Virus record (IMG/VR): IMGVR_UViG_3300044712_000064
Location: 1 to 55,173 of that record
Length of the DNA stretch: 55,173 nucleotides
Strand: one strand, 5' to 3'
Source of the DNA: a virus
The position numbers and the translations under genes were made by a program. This document shows positions 7,316-16,372 of this stretch, piece after piece. The notes under the pieces are model-generated. The model ran no database searches, had not been told where the DNA came from, and worked only from the letters and a program-made list of their open reading frames with translations. Position 1 is the first letter of the stretch. Each line of letters begins with the position of its first letter.

Positions 7316-8184
7316 TTTACCCTTTCATATAGTTCAGAGACACGTTTAGTCTCTGATTTAAGGAACTCATTTAACCTCAATGATGTATTTACATCTATGC
7401 CCAATGTTGCTAATTCTTTTAATAGTTCTGGGTCTTTCATCTTATTTCTAATATACGAAACTACATCTGTGTCAATTTCTTCACTACCAATCAACGAAAA
7501 CCATCTATTCAATCCAGTGTCATCAATTCCATACTCACGCAATGTTTTGACACTAGAATATTTAGGAATTCTCTTAGTATTAACTATCGCAATGGGCAAG
7601 ACTTTACCTGATTCTATATGTTGTCCTATGCTTGAATAGGTATCCACTGTTAGAAATACATCGTTGTTTAATATAGCGGGTATAACGGGTGTTGCACCCT
7701 TATAAGGCACATGAATGAAATTCCCATATTGGTTCAATACTAAATTCAACAGATGCCCTGAAGTGCCTACTCCCGCTGTAGCAAAAGTATATGTTCCATT
7801 CTTAAACAAATCACGCAAATTTGACACATTATTAACGTGATTTGTGACAATATAAGTAGGTTCGAACCCTACGAAACTTACAGGGACGAACTTATTCAAG
7901 TCATACTTAACACTATTAAACACTGGGGCGATAACCAGATTATTTGAAGCTACTAATATCTGTGAACCCTTGACTGTAGCAAAGTAATTACTTGCAACCA
8001 ATCCACCTGCACCTGTTTTATACATTACTACAAAATTATAGTCCTTGCTTGATAAATGCTTTGCTATAACTCTAGCTACCTTATCCGACGTTCCACCTGG
8101 GTCGTATGGTACAACCATTGGTATTTCAACTTGTGCAAAGGCTTTAAGTGCTAGTAAACACAATGCTAATAATAGTTTTTTCAT
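7312..8184 (-). CDS. Bug/TctC-family periplasmic solute-binding protein, 290 aa
   Basis: The protein has a clear signal peptide (MKKLLLALCLLALKAFA, likely cleaved after Ala17), then the hallmark first loop VVPYDPGGTSDKVARVIA (PYDPGG at 26-31), GAGGLVASNYFA, and the second loop GVGTSGHLLN...HVPYKGATPVIPAIL. Length is slightly under the usual 310-325. These features identify the tripartite-tricarboxylate-transporter receptor family, whose members bind carboxylates, amides or similar small molecules in the periplasm. No TctA/TctB membrane subunits are seen in the window, so it would have to serve a host transporter or act alone as a binder or sensor. It is embedded in the operon with ATGA overlaps on both sides, which argues against assembly error. 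Confidence 0.88.
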   Translation of the reverse strand: MKKLLLALCLLALKAFAQVEIPMVVPYDPGGTSDKVARVIAKHLSSKDYNFVVMYKTGAGGLVASNYFATVKGSQILVASNNLVIAPVFNSVKYDLNKFVPVSFVGFEPTYIVTNHVNNVSNLRDLFKNGTYTFATAGVGTSGHLLNLVLNQYGNFIHVPYKGATPVIPAILNNDVFLTVDTYSSIGQHIESGKVLPIAIVNTKRIPKYSSVKTLREYGIDDTGLNRWFSLIGSEEIDTDVVSYIRNKMKDPELLKELATLGIDVNTSLRLNEFLKSETKRVSELYERVK

Positions 8185-9320
8185 AGTTTATAGAATCTAG
8201 TGTTTATCGCTGTCAATTCACAGTCAATGTCATTGGGGTTGCAATATTTTGATTCGATTTTCTGATAAAGAAAATTACGAATTGTATATAAGAAGTTATC
8301 TTGTGTTTTTACATCTGCTGTCTGCCAGAACCAATCATCCATTGCTCTGAATAGTTTAAGTTCAGGTTTGTCTGCTTGAAACTTAGGTTGCTCTACCCCT
8401 GGGTAAATAATTGGATGCATTACTGATCTATAAGCACCTATGGGTAATTTCAACGACTTTTTCCAAAGCTGCTTTTTATTTACATCTACTTCACATGCGG
8501 CTTTAATCATCTGCGCTTGCTTAATTACGATTTCAGGTATATCAGGAGTCCAATAAAAGAACTCAGTATCCACTTCATATTCTTTAATATTGTCCGGAAT
8601 CACTGGATTAATATGAGAAGCGGAAGCATCAGAAAAGTAAGCATAATAATCAACACCGTCAAATAACACTAGTGGCTTATCAACTCCATAAAGCTGACAG
8701 ACTTTCTTGCCCTTGTCGAATAATTCAATAATGTTTTTGTCAGATACGTGAGTAGATTGTCTACCGATTTGTCCTAATGTCAGATATGCATTTGTGGGTG
8801 TTGTCTCAAACCAATCATCTTTCTTTAATAGGTCTAAGACGGGCTTGGAAAAATCTACATATCTAATTTTAGTATTAGGATGTAGTTTGTGTTGTAACTC
8901 TTTTAGTCTGGGTGTAGCAACAAAATCAATTTCCCCGTAGACATTTCTACTTGAAGTATCATTGTCTTTAAAATTTTTACGGTCTAATTCGGGTATTTCC
9001 ATAACAATTTCATCAATTCGAATATTGTTATTGACAAACGTACTTAGGACATTGTGGCTATCGGCGCCGCCACTGTAATAAAGGATTATATAATCGTATT
9101 TCTCACGTATTTGCTTTGCCCTGCGCAAATACAAACTCTCGATAGTTTCTTGAACAGGTTCAGACCAATTGTAAGTCTCATAAACACTGTCATTGAAAAT
9201 CCAACGGACCTCAAAACTAAACTGTTTAGCATACATTAAGGCTAATGTCTTATTGTAGAACTTCTTCCATCCAACAAGATAATAGCCTAACCTATCGTAA
9301 TTATTTGCGAGTGTTACCAT
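8181..9320 (-). CDS. PP-loop ATP pyrophosphatase-like protein, 379 aa
   Basis: The P-loop-like motif YYSGGADSHN (SGGADS at residues 83-88) marks an N-type ATP pyrophosphatase, the fold of asparagine synthetase, NAD synthetase, QueC and tRNA-thiolating enzymes. Such enzymes adenylate a substrate and then transfer nitrogen or sulfur. The N-terminal 80 residues and the C-terminal 200 match no subfamily I recognise, and there is no N-terminal glutaminase Cys or CxxC pair as in sugar amidotransferases. I chose ATG 9320 (MVTLANNYDRLGYY); a start at 9374 would overlap the dehydrogenase by 74 bases. It is coupled by ATGA to the solute-binding protein gene. A role in amidating or activating a sugar acid is a guess from context. 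Confidence 0.65.
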   Translation of the reverse strand: MVTLANNYDRLGYYLVGWKKFYNKTLALMYAKQFSFEVRWIFNDSVYETYNWSEPVQETIESLYLRRAKQIREKYDYIILYYSGGADSHNVLSTFVNNNIRIDEIVMEIPELDRKNFKDNDTSSRNVYGEIDFVATPRLKELQHKLHPNTKIRYVDFSKPVLDLLKKDDWFETTPTNAYLTLGQIGRQSTHVSDKNIIELFDKGKKVCQLYGVDKPLVLFDGVDYYAYFSDASASHINPVIPDNIKEYEVDTEFFYWTPDIPEIVIKQAQMIKAACEVDVNKKQLWKKSLKLPIGAYRSVMHPIIYPGVEQPKFQADKPELKLFRAMDDWFWQTADVKTQDNFLYTIRNFLYQKIESKYCNPNDIDCELTAINTRFYKL

Positions 9321-10521
9321 AATGGATAACTTTGATATCTTTGTCGGTCGTGAATCGACGCCAAGGATCAACAACTACACTACCGTTATCAATAACAAAA
9401 TACAATTTTTGACTCTTTTCTACATCAGCATAGTCATATGTAATTTCCGCACAATGCGCTAGTAAAATAACTGCTTTTACGGGACCGTGAACATGATCGC
9501 CTGTTAATGGATCAGCATAAACTACATGCTTACCCATTTCTTCGCAATAATGCCCAACTAATGTTGAGTAGCTACCGTCAATGTAAGGAACGTTTGGTTT
9601 ATATGCTTTACCATGAATCACAATAGGTAGATTTGCTTGATTAGCTTCGTCAACTAAGCATTTAGCAAGATTCTTCGCTTGGATTTCTCTGGCATGCATG
9701 ATTGAATCGAATAGGTCATACCCTAAATCTAAGTTCTCTGCCATATAACGTAATGCAATATTATCACGTGGATGACATGCTCCTGCATCTCCCATACCTG
9801 CTGTCATGTATTTAGGCCCCATGATACGCATACTGGACTTAGCTAATGCGTCTGTTACTACGTCTACGTTGATATTACCTTGCTTTATAGCAACGTCCTG
9901 AATCATATTGACTAATCCAATCTTGGCACTGATAAACGTATTGTAGAATACTTTGATGCATTCACATTCGTCCCAAGTTCCTACAATGTAGCGAGGATCG
10001 TTTTCCATGATTGTCTTATAGAAATCTACAAGCAACTTGGCATCTCCTGTTTCGCTTCCATCTTCGGTGCCGATCATTACCATTTCTGGATTAACCATAT
10101 CCCATTTAACACTGCCCATAGCAATTAAATAAGGATTGTAAGCAAAGCGTGTATTACTTAATAACGGAACGAACTCTCGGCGTGTAGTACCTGGCAATAC
10201 AGTACTGATAAGAACCAATAATTGATCCTTGTTCATATGTTTATTAGCTTCTGTCAACACCTCTTTAACAATGTCATACTTAAAGTCAACAGGCGTTAAA
10301 TGTGCTGATGGTACGCTGCCGTCATATTCTTTGTGATGTGGAGTAGGAACCGCAACAAATACGATATCTTTGTCTTTAACTGCCAGTTCAATCGTGTCAA
10401 CTACTTTGACTGACTTAGATGATCTGGGATAGACATCATAACCCTCAACAATGTGTTTTGTGGCCATAACCTCAGCGCAATCTAGACCCAATTTACCTAA
10501 ACCAATAAATCCAATTTTCAT
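9301..10521 (-). CDS. UDP-glucose/UDP-ManNAc-type nucleotide-sugar 6-dehydrogenase, 406 aa
   Basis: It starts MKIGFIGLGKLGLDCAEVMA, a Rossmann GxGxxG motif at residues 7-12. The central dimer helix (CIKVFYNTFISAKIGLVNMI) is followed by GDAGACHPRDNIALRY near residue 244, holding the expected catalytic Cys. The C-terminal domain carries KAYKPNVPYIDGSYSTLV and VVYADPLTG. The family oxidises C6 of a nucleotide sugar twice with NAD+ to give the uronic acid. The exact sugar cannot be read. The ATG at 10521 was preferred to a GTG nine bases upstream. Its end overlaps the PP-loop gene start by 20 bases. Confidence 0.82.
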   Translation of the reverse strand: MKIGFIGLGKLGLDCAEVMATKHIVEGYDVYPRSSKSVKVVDTIELAVKDKDIVFVAVPTPHHKEYDGSVPSAHLTPVDFKYDIVKEVLTEANKHMNKDQLLVLISTVLPGTTRREFVPLLSNTRFAYNPYLIAMGSVKWDMVNPEMVMIGTEDGSETGDAKLLVDFYKTIMENDPRYIVGTWDECECIKVFYNTFISAKIGLVNMIQDVAIKQGNINVDVVTDALAKSSMRIMGPKYMTAGMGDAGACHPRDNIALRYMAENLDLGYDLFDSIMHAREIQAKNLAKCLVDEANQANLPIVIHGKAYKPNVPYIDGSYSTLVGHYCEEMGKHVVYADPLTGDHVHGPVKAVILLAHCAEITYDYADVEKSQKLYFVIDNGSVVVDPWRRFTTDKDIKVIHYGNTRK

Positions 10522-10526
10522 ATAAT

Positions 10527-11660
10527 TCACTTTCTAGATGTATATATTTGTTTTCCGATGTCCATTAAACTTTCTATGAGGTCACTGCGCCTCATAAGTT
10601 CACGTAGAGTTTTTAAATTGTGCTCTAGAATTTCTTCCATTTCTTTGCGGATCTTAATACGCTGGTCGTTAGACATATTAGAAAATCGGTTAATTTCACG
10701 GACGATGATATCGCATCTGTCATTTAATGAGATATCACTATCATAACTTTCATCTATCCACCTATCAAATGTTTTGAATCCTAGTTCTTTTAATACTGTT
10801 AGTGTACCCGGGTTACCTAAAACAATGAACGGCATACCCACTAGCACCGACTTAAATGTCTTTTCACTTAAAAAAATTGTATCCGTGTCAAAATGTGTCT
10901 CAGTGACTAGAAACAAAAAGGAATCATTGCACTGCTTTAATGGTATTTGCCTAGTTGGATTACTTTGCAATACATCGGGAACATCAAGGATATCAAATTT
11001 TGTATTGTGTATTTCAGGGTAGTTTTCTGTATAGTCAATATACTGGTGGTTTCTACCGTTAGCCCAAGAAATATATCCAAAATCTCTGAGATTGTTATTA
11101 ATCAGTTTGCTAGTCAACATCACACGATGTTCCCTAGCCATTCTATTAAGGCTTATATAAACTCTATGATTTTCATTTAGGTTAGCCCTAGAAACACTAT
11201 CATCTCTCAAGTGATGTATCCAATGGTTAGTTACGTAGAACTTGAAATTGTTTTCTGTCTTAGTGAGTTTATTATTTCCGTTAACAAAGTATAAAGGACA
11301 AATATCTTTTATCCTATCTGCTATTTCCCTAACAGTTAATGTAGTTTCGCTGAAGCCTTCTAACGGATCAAGAACGACTGGTATTAAATTTCTGTTAGCA
11401 AAGACATGTTTGTTCTCTATGATATAGTCACTAAATGCAAGTCCTTGTTCATGGAAATTGTGATTTTTTATAAACAGTGGAAAATATCTTGGAATGTCGC
11501 TAGTAGGTGAATTGTCTATGGTTACAAATCTGAAAAAATAAAATTTATCATGCTGGTCGGTGATTGAATATCTGATTTTATCCCAAACCATTCGTTTGAT
11601 ATTGACTGTTGCCCAATCATTATACTGAAATTCTTCAGTAATCTTAAATTTTAATAACAT
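10527..11660 (-). CDS. Phage glycosyltransferase-like protein, exostosin/fucosyltransferase-type C-terminus, 377 aa
   Basis: The C-terminal third carries FLSEKTFKSVLVGMPFIVLG (around residue 262) and LKELGFKTFDRWIDESYD, then a charged helix bundle. The same block occurs in the 399-residue protein at 13681-14880 as FLTEKTYKPIFYKQPFILIS and LRNMGYRTFSSIIDESYD, so the two are distant paralogues. The S/TEKT[FY]K and PFI[LV] pattern resembles the nucleotide-sugar-binding end of GT-B enzymes such as exostosin or fucosyltransferase families. The donor and acceptor are unknown. A GAAGGAT ribosome-binding site precedes ATG 11660, which lies 17 bases inside the SGNH gene. Confidence 0.55.
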   Translation of the reverse strand: MLLKFKITEEFQYNDWATVNIKRMVWDKIRYSITDQHDKFYFFRFVTIDNSPTSDIPRYFPLFIKNHNFHEQGLAFSDYIIENKHVFANRNLIPVVLDPLEGFSETTLTVREIADRIKDICPLYFVNGNNKLTKTENNFKFYVTNHWIHHLRDDSVSRANLNENHRVYISLNRMAREHRVMLTSKLINNNLRDFGYISWANGRNHQYIDYTENYPEIHNTKFDILDVPDVLQSNPTRQIPLKQCNDSFLFLVTETHFDTDTIFLSEKTFKSVLVGMPFIVLGNPGTLTVLKELGFKTFDRWIDESYDSDISLNDRCDIIVREINRFSNMSNDQRIKIRKEMEEILEHNLKTLRELMRRSDLIESLMDIGKQIYTSRK

Positions 11661-12405
11661 CTAATATCCTTCTAGCAAACTCTTTATGGCTTTCTATTCC
11701 AGGATGCATATTATCTCTAGCTTTATCAGTCCCTTTAATATTACCCAAATCGTTAGTATCTTTGAGCCATTCAAATGTTCGTAGTTGGGAATCAGGTAAT
11801 CCTGCCCAACACTTCCAATAAAACTGTATATTATGTTCTTTACAATATTGAACTAATGGATACATACTCCAAGCTATTTGCAAATATCTTGACCATTCGT
11901 GTTTTTGAGAAATTGCTACCCACATTTTTCTTTCTAGTGGGGTAGGTAATATATCACTTTCCCAGTTAGGATTAACAGTTTGATATCCCGATTCAGTAGC
12001 AAAAAACTTTCTTTCTGTATCGCTCATGTAATATAAAAAGACTTTGGGCTTATATTTTTGTAGTGCCCAATATGCATTTGCAATTTGTATGTCAGGGCCT
12101 GTGCCAGGCAATGCGACATTCACACATTCTAATCCTAATTCTTTACTTACAATCTCGCAGTAAATATCACCCTGACTTATACCTTGTCCAAACGTAATAC
12201 TACAACCACTTGCTAGTAACACATTATCTGATTTTGGTTCAGTATATCGTAACCCATATTGATTGAGTTCATAGTCAAAATGATCGAACCCTTCAACATA
12301 TTCTTCTCTTTCAGTACTCAAAAGACAAGACTGGTTTGGGGCAAATATACTGACTGGTAATGTCTTGATATTATCCCTAGCGTTTTGTAGGAAAGAATGT
12401 GTCAT
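11644..12405 (-). CDS. SGNH/GDSL-type hydrolase, 253 aa
   Basis: Block I SGCSITFGQG (around residue 64) supplies the nucleophile Ser, the GTGPD segment (about 100) fits the Gly block, and DNMHPG near residue 232 gives the Asp-x-x-His pair. Together these are the SGNH esterase set, though the Asn block is not obvious. No signal peptide is seen, so it would act in the cytoplasm or on the virion. Members remove acetyl or acyl groups from sugars, or act as acyltransferases. In this cassette a glycan ester is a reasonable substrate. The start overlaps the upstream radical SAM gene stop by ATGA. Confidence 0.72.
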   Translation of the reverse strand: MTHSFLQNARDNIKTLPVSIFAPNQSCLLSTEREEYVEGFDHFDYELNQYGLRYTEPKSDNVLLASGCSITFGQGISQGDIYCEIVSKELGLECVNVALPGTGPDIQIANAYWALQKYKPKVFLYYMSDTERKFFATESGYQTVNPNWESDILPTPLERKMWVAISQKHEWSRYLQIAWSMYPLVQYCKEHNIQFYWKCWAGLPDSQLRTFEWLKDTNDLGNIKGTDKARDNMHPGIESHKEFARRILDVIKI

Positions 12406-13715
12406 TTAAATAGTTCTTCCAAGAAAGGGAATGTCTTAACAACATCTTCATTTCTGATATTGTCTAATTTCTTAGTGATTTCCACAAACTCTTGAATATG
12501 TTCGGATTTGTCCTCACCATTCATACTATCAATAATATTGCGCAAGAACACGGTATTCATATTGTATTTCTGTTCTAATTCATCAGCATAACGATTAATC
12601 TTATCTGCAACCTTATCTTTCATGTGTTGCGGCAAGATATTAGCGTTATAGTAATGAGGGAACATCAGATAGTTTAAATGAAATACACTAGTCCAATGTT
12701 CTTCGACGGGTTCAAACCAATTAGGATCGTTGTCAGGACGCTTTTGTAATGTCCAACTATCTACCATACCTAAGTTAATACATTCACGATGAAACTCAGG
12801 TAGATAATAGATATTGAATATGCTGATAGTGGGGTGAATTCCCCAGACAATATTACCGTTCTTAAATAGGCCTTGGTCACGCAATTGCTTAAAGTTATCT
12901 ACAACCTGTTTCCAATCACCGCCACGACGGATATAGTTATAACGGTCGCCCATATCATCTAAGCTAGCGATTAACTGAATGTTCTTAAAATGCTTCCAAT
13001 AATCGATAGCATAATGGTCTTTGTAGCGCAATTCACCGAAGTTTGTGCTATATCTAATCGTTACGTCAGTTTTACCCGCATCAATCAGTTTCTGTAATAT
13101 CTTATAATGTTCGTCGGTGATTAATGGCTCGCCACCTGCAAAGTGAATATATTCTACCTTGTCAAATAAAGTAGTGAAGTCTTGTTCAAACTTGTCAACT
13201 GTAGCCCAGATTTTCTTATATTTAGGGGGCATATTTTGTTTTTCAACATCATACAGTTTCTGGTGATCGCTATGCCATTGCGTACTAAATTCAATTCCGC
13301 AAGTTCTGCAACTCTGATTACAGATATTACTAAATCTAAAATCCCAGTGAACTAGATTTAATTCATCGACTGTGCCATCTGGTTTTGTGCTATCTACAAC
13401 ATCAATATGGTTCTTACCATATGTCATATTCATATGTTGACGCAAACTACCATAACCTTGTTCTTCTTTATCATAACAACGATGGCAGAATTCACTACAA
13501 TCTTCTCCGTTAAGCATTTTCGTTCTAACGGATTTCATAGTATCGCTATTCCATACTTCGTTAATAGTCTGTGTATTCATGTTTCCAATCACTTTGTCGA
13601 TTGGACTCATACAACATAGATTAACGTCCTTATTGGGCATAAAATGCATGTGCGTCCAGGGAGCCATGCAGAATTTCTTATCACCCAATACTTTGCTGAT
13701 TAACTTCTTTTCCAT
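12402..13715 (-). CDS. Radical SAM protein with N-terminal SPASM/twitch-like cluster, 437 aa
   Basis: The radical SAM cluster motif CNQSCRTC (C-x3-C-x2-C) lies near residue 132, followed by YIHFAGGEPLI, the SAM-binding GGEP strand. Ahead of it, KFCMAPWTHMHFMPNKDV, NLCCMSP and EFCHRCYDKEEQG supply further Cys residues that could bind an auxiliary Fe-S cluster. The layout matches twitch-domain radical SAM proteins found in several aquatic phages, whose substrates are not known. The start at 13715 overlaps the upstream gene by 35 bases but is needed to keep the conserved FCMAPW segment complete. It is one of three radical SAM genes in 5.3 kb. Confidence 0.82.
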   Translation of the reverse strand: MEKKLISKVLGDKKFCMAPWTHMHFMPNKDVNLCCMSPIDKVIGNMNTQTINEVWNSDTMKSVRTKMLNGEDCSEFCHRCYDKEEQGYGSLRQHMNMTYGKNHIDVVDSTKPDGTVDELNLVHWDFRFSNICNQSCRTCGIEFSTQWHSDHQKLYDVEKQNMPPKYKKIWATVDKFEQDFTTLFDKVEYIHFAGGEPLITDEHYKILQKLIDAGKTDVTIRYSTNFGELRYKDHYAIDYWKHFKNIQLIASLDDMGDRYNYIRRGGDWKQVVDNFKQLRDQGLFKNGNIVWGIHPTISIFNIYYLPEFHRECINLGMVDSWTLQKRPDNDPNWFEPVEEHWTSVFHLNYLMFPHYYNANILPQHMKDKVADKINRYADELEQKYNMNTVFLRNIIDSMNGEDKSEHIQEFVEITKKLDNIRNEDVVKTFPFLEELFK

Positions 13716-14880
13716 TGAATAGTATTTCTTTAATGTGTTTCAGTAAGACTTGTTCACTTGGTCTGGACATAAACACACGATAATTGTGTTCTACAATATC
13801 CTGTATTTCAGTCCTGATTTCTTCAAGCTGACTTAATGACATGCTATTTATTTTGGTAATCTCTTTACAGATAGATTCCATTCTTTTCTTGGGATCCATT
13901 ATTAAATCATAGCTCTCGTCAATGATGCTGGAGAACGTTCTATAGCCCATATTTCTTAAATACAATAAACTCAATGGTTCAGATATTAAAATGAACGGTT
14001 GTTTGTAAAAAATAGGTTTATACGTTTTTTCAGTTAAGAATATTGTAGGGTTATTCTTTTCTATACCCTCATACATAGTGGTTTCACAAACGATTTGCAT
14101 GAAACTGTCTGAGACTTTTTCTGTCATATCCCATTGTTTTAGATGTACTGGACGTATATCTTCGTTATCTAGCATGACTTTAGTTTCTAATAACTCAATG
14201 TCATGTGATGATAGTTCTCTATATAATGGATCCGTGTCATTGACTGAATTGATAGCACTATAGATATTCTCGGTAGTCCAACTGTAATAACTGTTATTCA
14301 ATATTCCGTTGTCCTTTGCCCATAGATAAAAGAATAATCTAAAGGGTTTTGCTTGACGTATAGGAATCAAAAACTTCTTATTCAGTGGCTTTTGTTCATA
14401 GTTCGTTAAACTACTATTTCGTATATAATCACCATAATGCATTTCAAATAATGGATTAGGAATATACTCTACGTTGTCACCCAATACTAGTTTAATGTGA
14501 TTAGCTTTAGCATTCGCATTACCATAACTAAAGAAAATATTAGCTTTTTTATAGTGACTGGTTAATTTAACAACCAACAATCTAACCTGTTCATCAATAA
14601 ACGTTTCCATTGGATATGACACGACAATATTCAACTTTTCAGAATCAGGAACTCGGTTGAAAAGTTCATTAGTTGAATTAATCTCAGCTAACCTAAATGG
14701 TTGCGCTACAGCTAAAAACAAATAGGTGTCGTTTACATACTCAGGGGCATTAACTATTCTATGCTCAAAATGATTTCTGACAAAATCAGCTAGATTCAGT
14801 GTATAACCGAACTTTAAATTATTTTGCGGATAAAAGACACCGTCGGGTAATAAGGTGTCAGTATAGATAATGTCAATCAT
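13681..14880 (-). CDS. Phage glycosyltransferase-like protein, paralogue of 10527-11660, 399 aa
   Basis: This 399-residue protein shares the C-terminal block TEKTYKPIFYKQPFIL...LRNMGYRTFSSIIDESYD (around residue 280 onwards) with the 377-residue protein. Its N-terminus differs, opening MIDIIYTDTLLPDGVFYPQN. A central stretch, NIFFSYGNANAKANHIKLVL, looks like a Rossmann-like strand-turn-helix. The family is probably a GT-B-type glycosyltransferase, although no invariant catalytic residue can be named. It sits between two radical SAM genes and overlaps both (35 bases downstream, 8 bases upstream), so its product is likely made in step with theirs. Confidence 0.5.
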   Translation of the reverse strand: MIDIIYTDTLLPDGVFYPQNNLKFGYTLNLADFVRNHFEHRIVNAPEYVNDTYLFLAVAQPFRLAEINSTNELFNRVPDSEKLNIVVSYPMETFIDEQVRLLVVKLTSHYKKANIFFSYGNANAKANHIKLVLGDNVEYIPNPLFEMHYGDYIRNSSLTNYEQKPLNKKFLIPIRQAKPFRLFFYLWAKDNGILNNSYYSWTTENIYSAINSVNDTDPLYRELSSHDIELLETKVMLDNEDIRPVHLKQWDMTEKVSDSFMQIVCETTMYEGIEKNNPTIFLTEKTYKPIFYKQPFILISEPLSLLYLRNMGYRTFSSIIDESYDLIMDPKKRMESICKEITKINSMSLSQLEEIRTEIQDIVEHNYRVFMSRPSEQVLLKHIKEILFNGKEVNQQSIG

Positions 14881-16372
14881 ACTTCGCGGTTGGATCGTCT
14901 ATATTTGAATTATCAGGGTTTAATACCCAGCCTTCTTTTTTAGCTAAATCTTGTAACTGGTCATCACTATCCCATTGTCTGCTACTGTCACCATTAACTA
15001 ATGTAATAGGCTGATACTCTGTATCTGGGATAGTTTCTACCCAGTCTGTTAATATGCTAGGGAATACGTTTAAACTCTTATTTCTACGCTTGTCATATTC
15101 ACGATAGAATGTCTTAAAGTCACGCCATAATGTGATTTTGTTACTGGTTCTACGATGTGGAGCGTCAACTGTTTCTAAGTAATCAATCAGTCTTTCAATG
15201 CTTGCTTTTTCAAACTCATGCCACAATTCATTATTTTTATTGACCTCATACCATTTTTGTAATTTTACACGTAAATGATCTTTAATATGATCGGGTAATG
15301 CTAATGGGCTTTGAAAGCTAGGGAAACGTAATAGATTAACTGACACAGTGGGTTTTACTTTGAAACTCTGTTTCATACGTAACACTGTATCTAGGAAGTG
15401 AGTAATAGAAAATAACGATAAACTGTTAATAGTCATCATAATATGTAGACCTTTAAGGTTGGCTTCAGCCGCTACTTTAGTTATATTCTTTACCCAAACA
15501 TTATAATCTAATCCATCACGGATATATTCAGCGTGTGCGCCTGTGGCTTCGCAGCTTGTATATAATTCAAAGTGTTTGATATTCTTAGACTTCTCGATTA
15601 GTTTGTCAATAATATCGTCCTTAGCAATTAAATTACTGTTAATCGCAAAACGCATATTACTGTCTTGTAATCCGAACCAATCAAATAATTTCCATGTGTT
15701 ACTTGACATTAATGGTTCGCCACCAGTAATTCGTAGTTCTTCTAAACTATCTGCTAGTCCATTATGCCACCATTCCCAGAATGCTTTGATATAGGGATTG
15801 TCTTCGTCATTCTTGTAGGGTTGCGCCCATGAGCCGTCTTGTTGGAATGCTGCTGCCCCATCACTGACTAAGTTCTGGTAGGGTCCGTTCTTTTTAATAT
15901 CGTTAGCCCATGTCGTACTAAAGCTAGCATTACAATAACTGCAAGCTAGATTACACACACGGTCGAAACTAATCTCAAACGTCTTTAGATTAACATCGTG
16001 ATCCCAGGGCTTTTTAGCAACATCGTTTAATGCTTCGTCACTGTAAATGATTGTTTTGAACACACGGTCACTGACTGTATCTTTACCAATGTCTTCGACT
16101 TTCCAGCAATATTCACACTCACGTGGACGCTCACCCTCAAGCATCAATTTACGCATCAATTTCTTGTGCTTGGTATTGTGAATTGCACTTGGGCTAATGC
16201 GTATTTCTTCGATAGGAATACGATGTGCTGGTGGGTGATGACAACTAGCAGTAGTGCCACTACCTAGCCATGTTGTAGCATTATACCATTTAGCCCCGCA
16301 GAAGCTAGGGCTGATACTGTCTACAACTCTGTCACGGTATTCTGTTAATGATTCGTCAGGCTTTTTTGGCAT
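14873..16372 (-). CDS. Radical SAM protein, twitch/SPASM-like N-terminus, 499 aa
   Basis: It carries CNLACSYC (C-x3-C-x2-C) around residue 137 and ELRITGGEPLM further on. The N-terminal region has FCGAKWYNATTW, ASCHHPPAHRIPIEEIR and CEYCWKVEDIGKD, a Cys/His-rich block that could bind an extra Fe-S cluster. The same block occurs in the next gene upstream, so the two are clear paralogues. ATG 16372 (MPKKPDESLTEYRDR) was chosen because the longer frame to 16444 is an overlap with the upstream gene and adds no conserved sequence. The overlap with the neighbour is 17 bases. The substrate is unknown. Confidence 0.8.
   Translation of the reverse strand: MPKKPDESLTEYRDRVVDSISPSFCGAKWYNATTWLGSGTTASCHHPPAHRIPIEEIRISPSAIHNTKHKKLMRKLMLEGERPRECEYCWKVEDIGKDTVSDRVFKTIIYSDEALNDVAKKPWDHDVNLKTFEISFDRVCNLACSYCNASFSTTWANDIKKNGPYQNLVSDGAAAFQQDGSWAQPYKNDEDNPYIKAFWEWWHNGLADSLEELRITGGEPLMSSNTWKLFDWFGLQDSNMRFAINSNLIAKDDIIDKLIEKSKNIKHFELYTSCEATGAHAEYIRDGLDYNVWVKNITKVAAEANLKGLHIMMTINSLSLFSITHFLDTVLRMKQSFKVKPTVSVNLLRFPSFQSPLALPDHIKDHLRVKLQKWYEVNKNNELWHEFEKASIERLIDYLETVDAPHRRTSNKITLWRDFKTFYREYDKRRNKSLNVFPSILTDWVETIPDTEYQPITLVNGDSSRQWDSDDQLQDLAKKEGWVLNPDNSNIDDPTAKYD

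Noticed and set aside
7312-8184. Possibility that the solute-binding gene marks a bacterial contig joined to phage DNA
   Set aside because: It overlaps its neighbours on both sides by four bases in the same operon style, and neighbours on both sides are phage-type genes, so a chimeric join is unlikely.
13845-13851. ATAAATA late-promoter-like motif on the minus strand
   Set aside because: It lies inside the 399-residue gene with no start codon about 20 bases downstream, so it is most likely a chance match.
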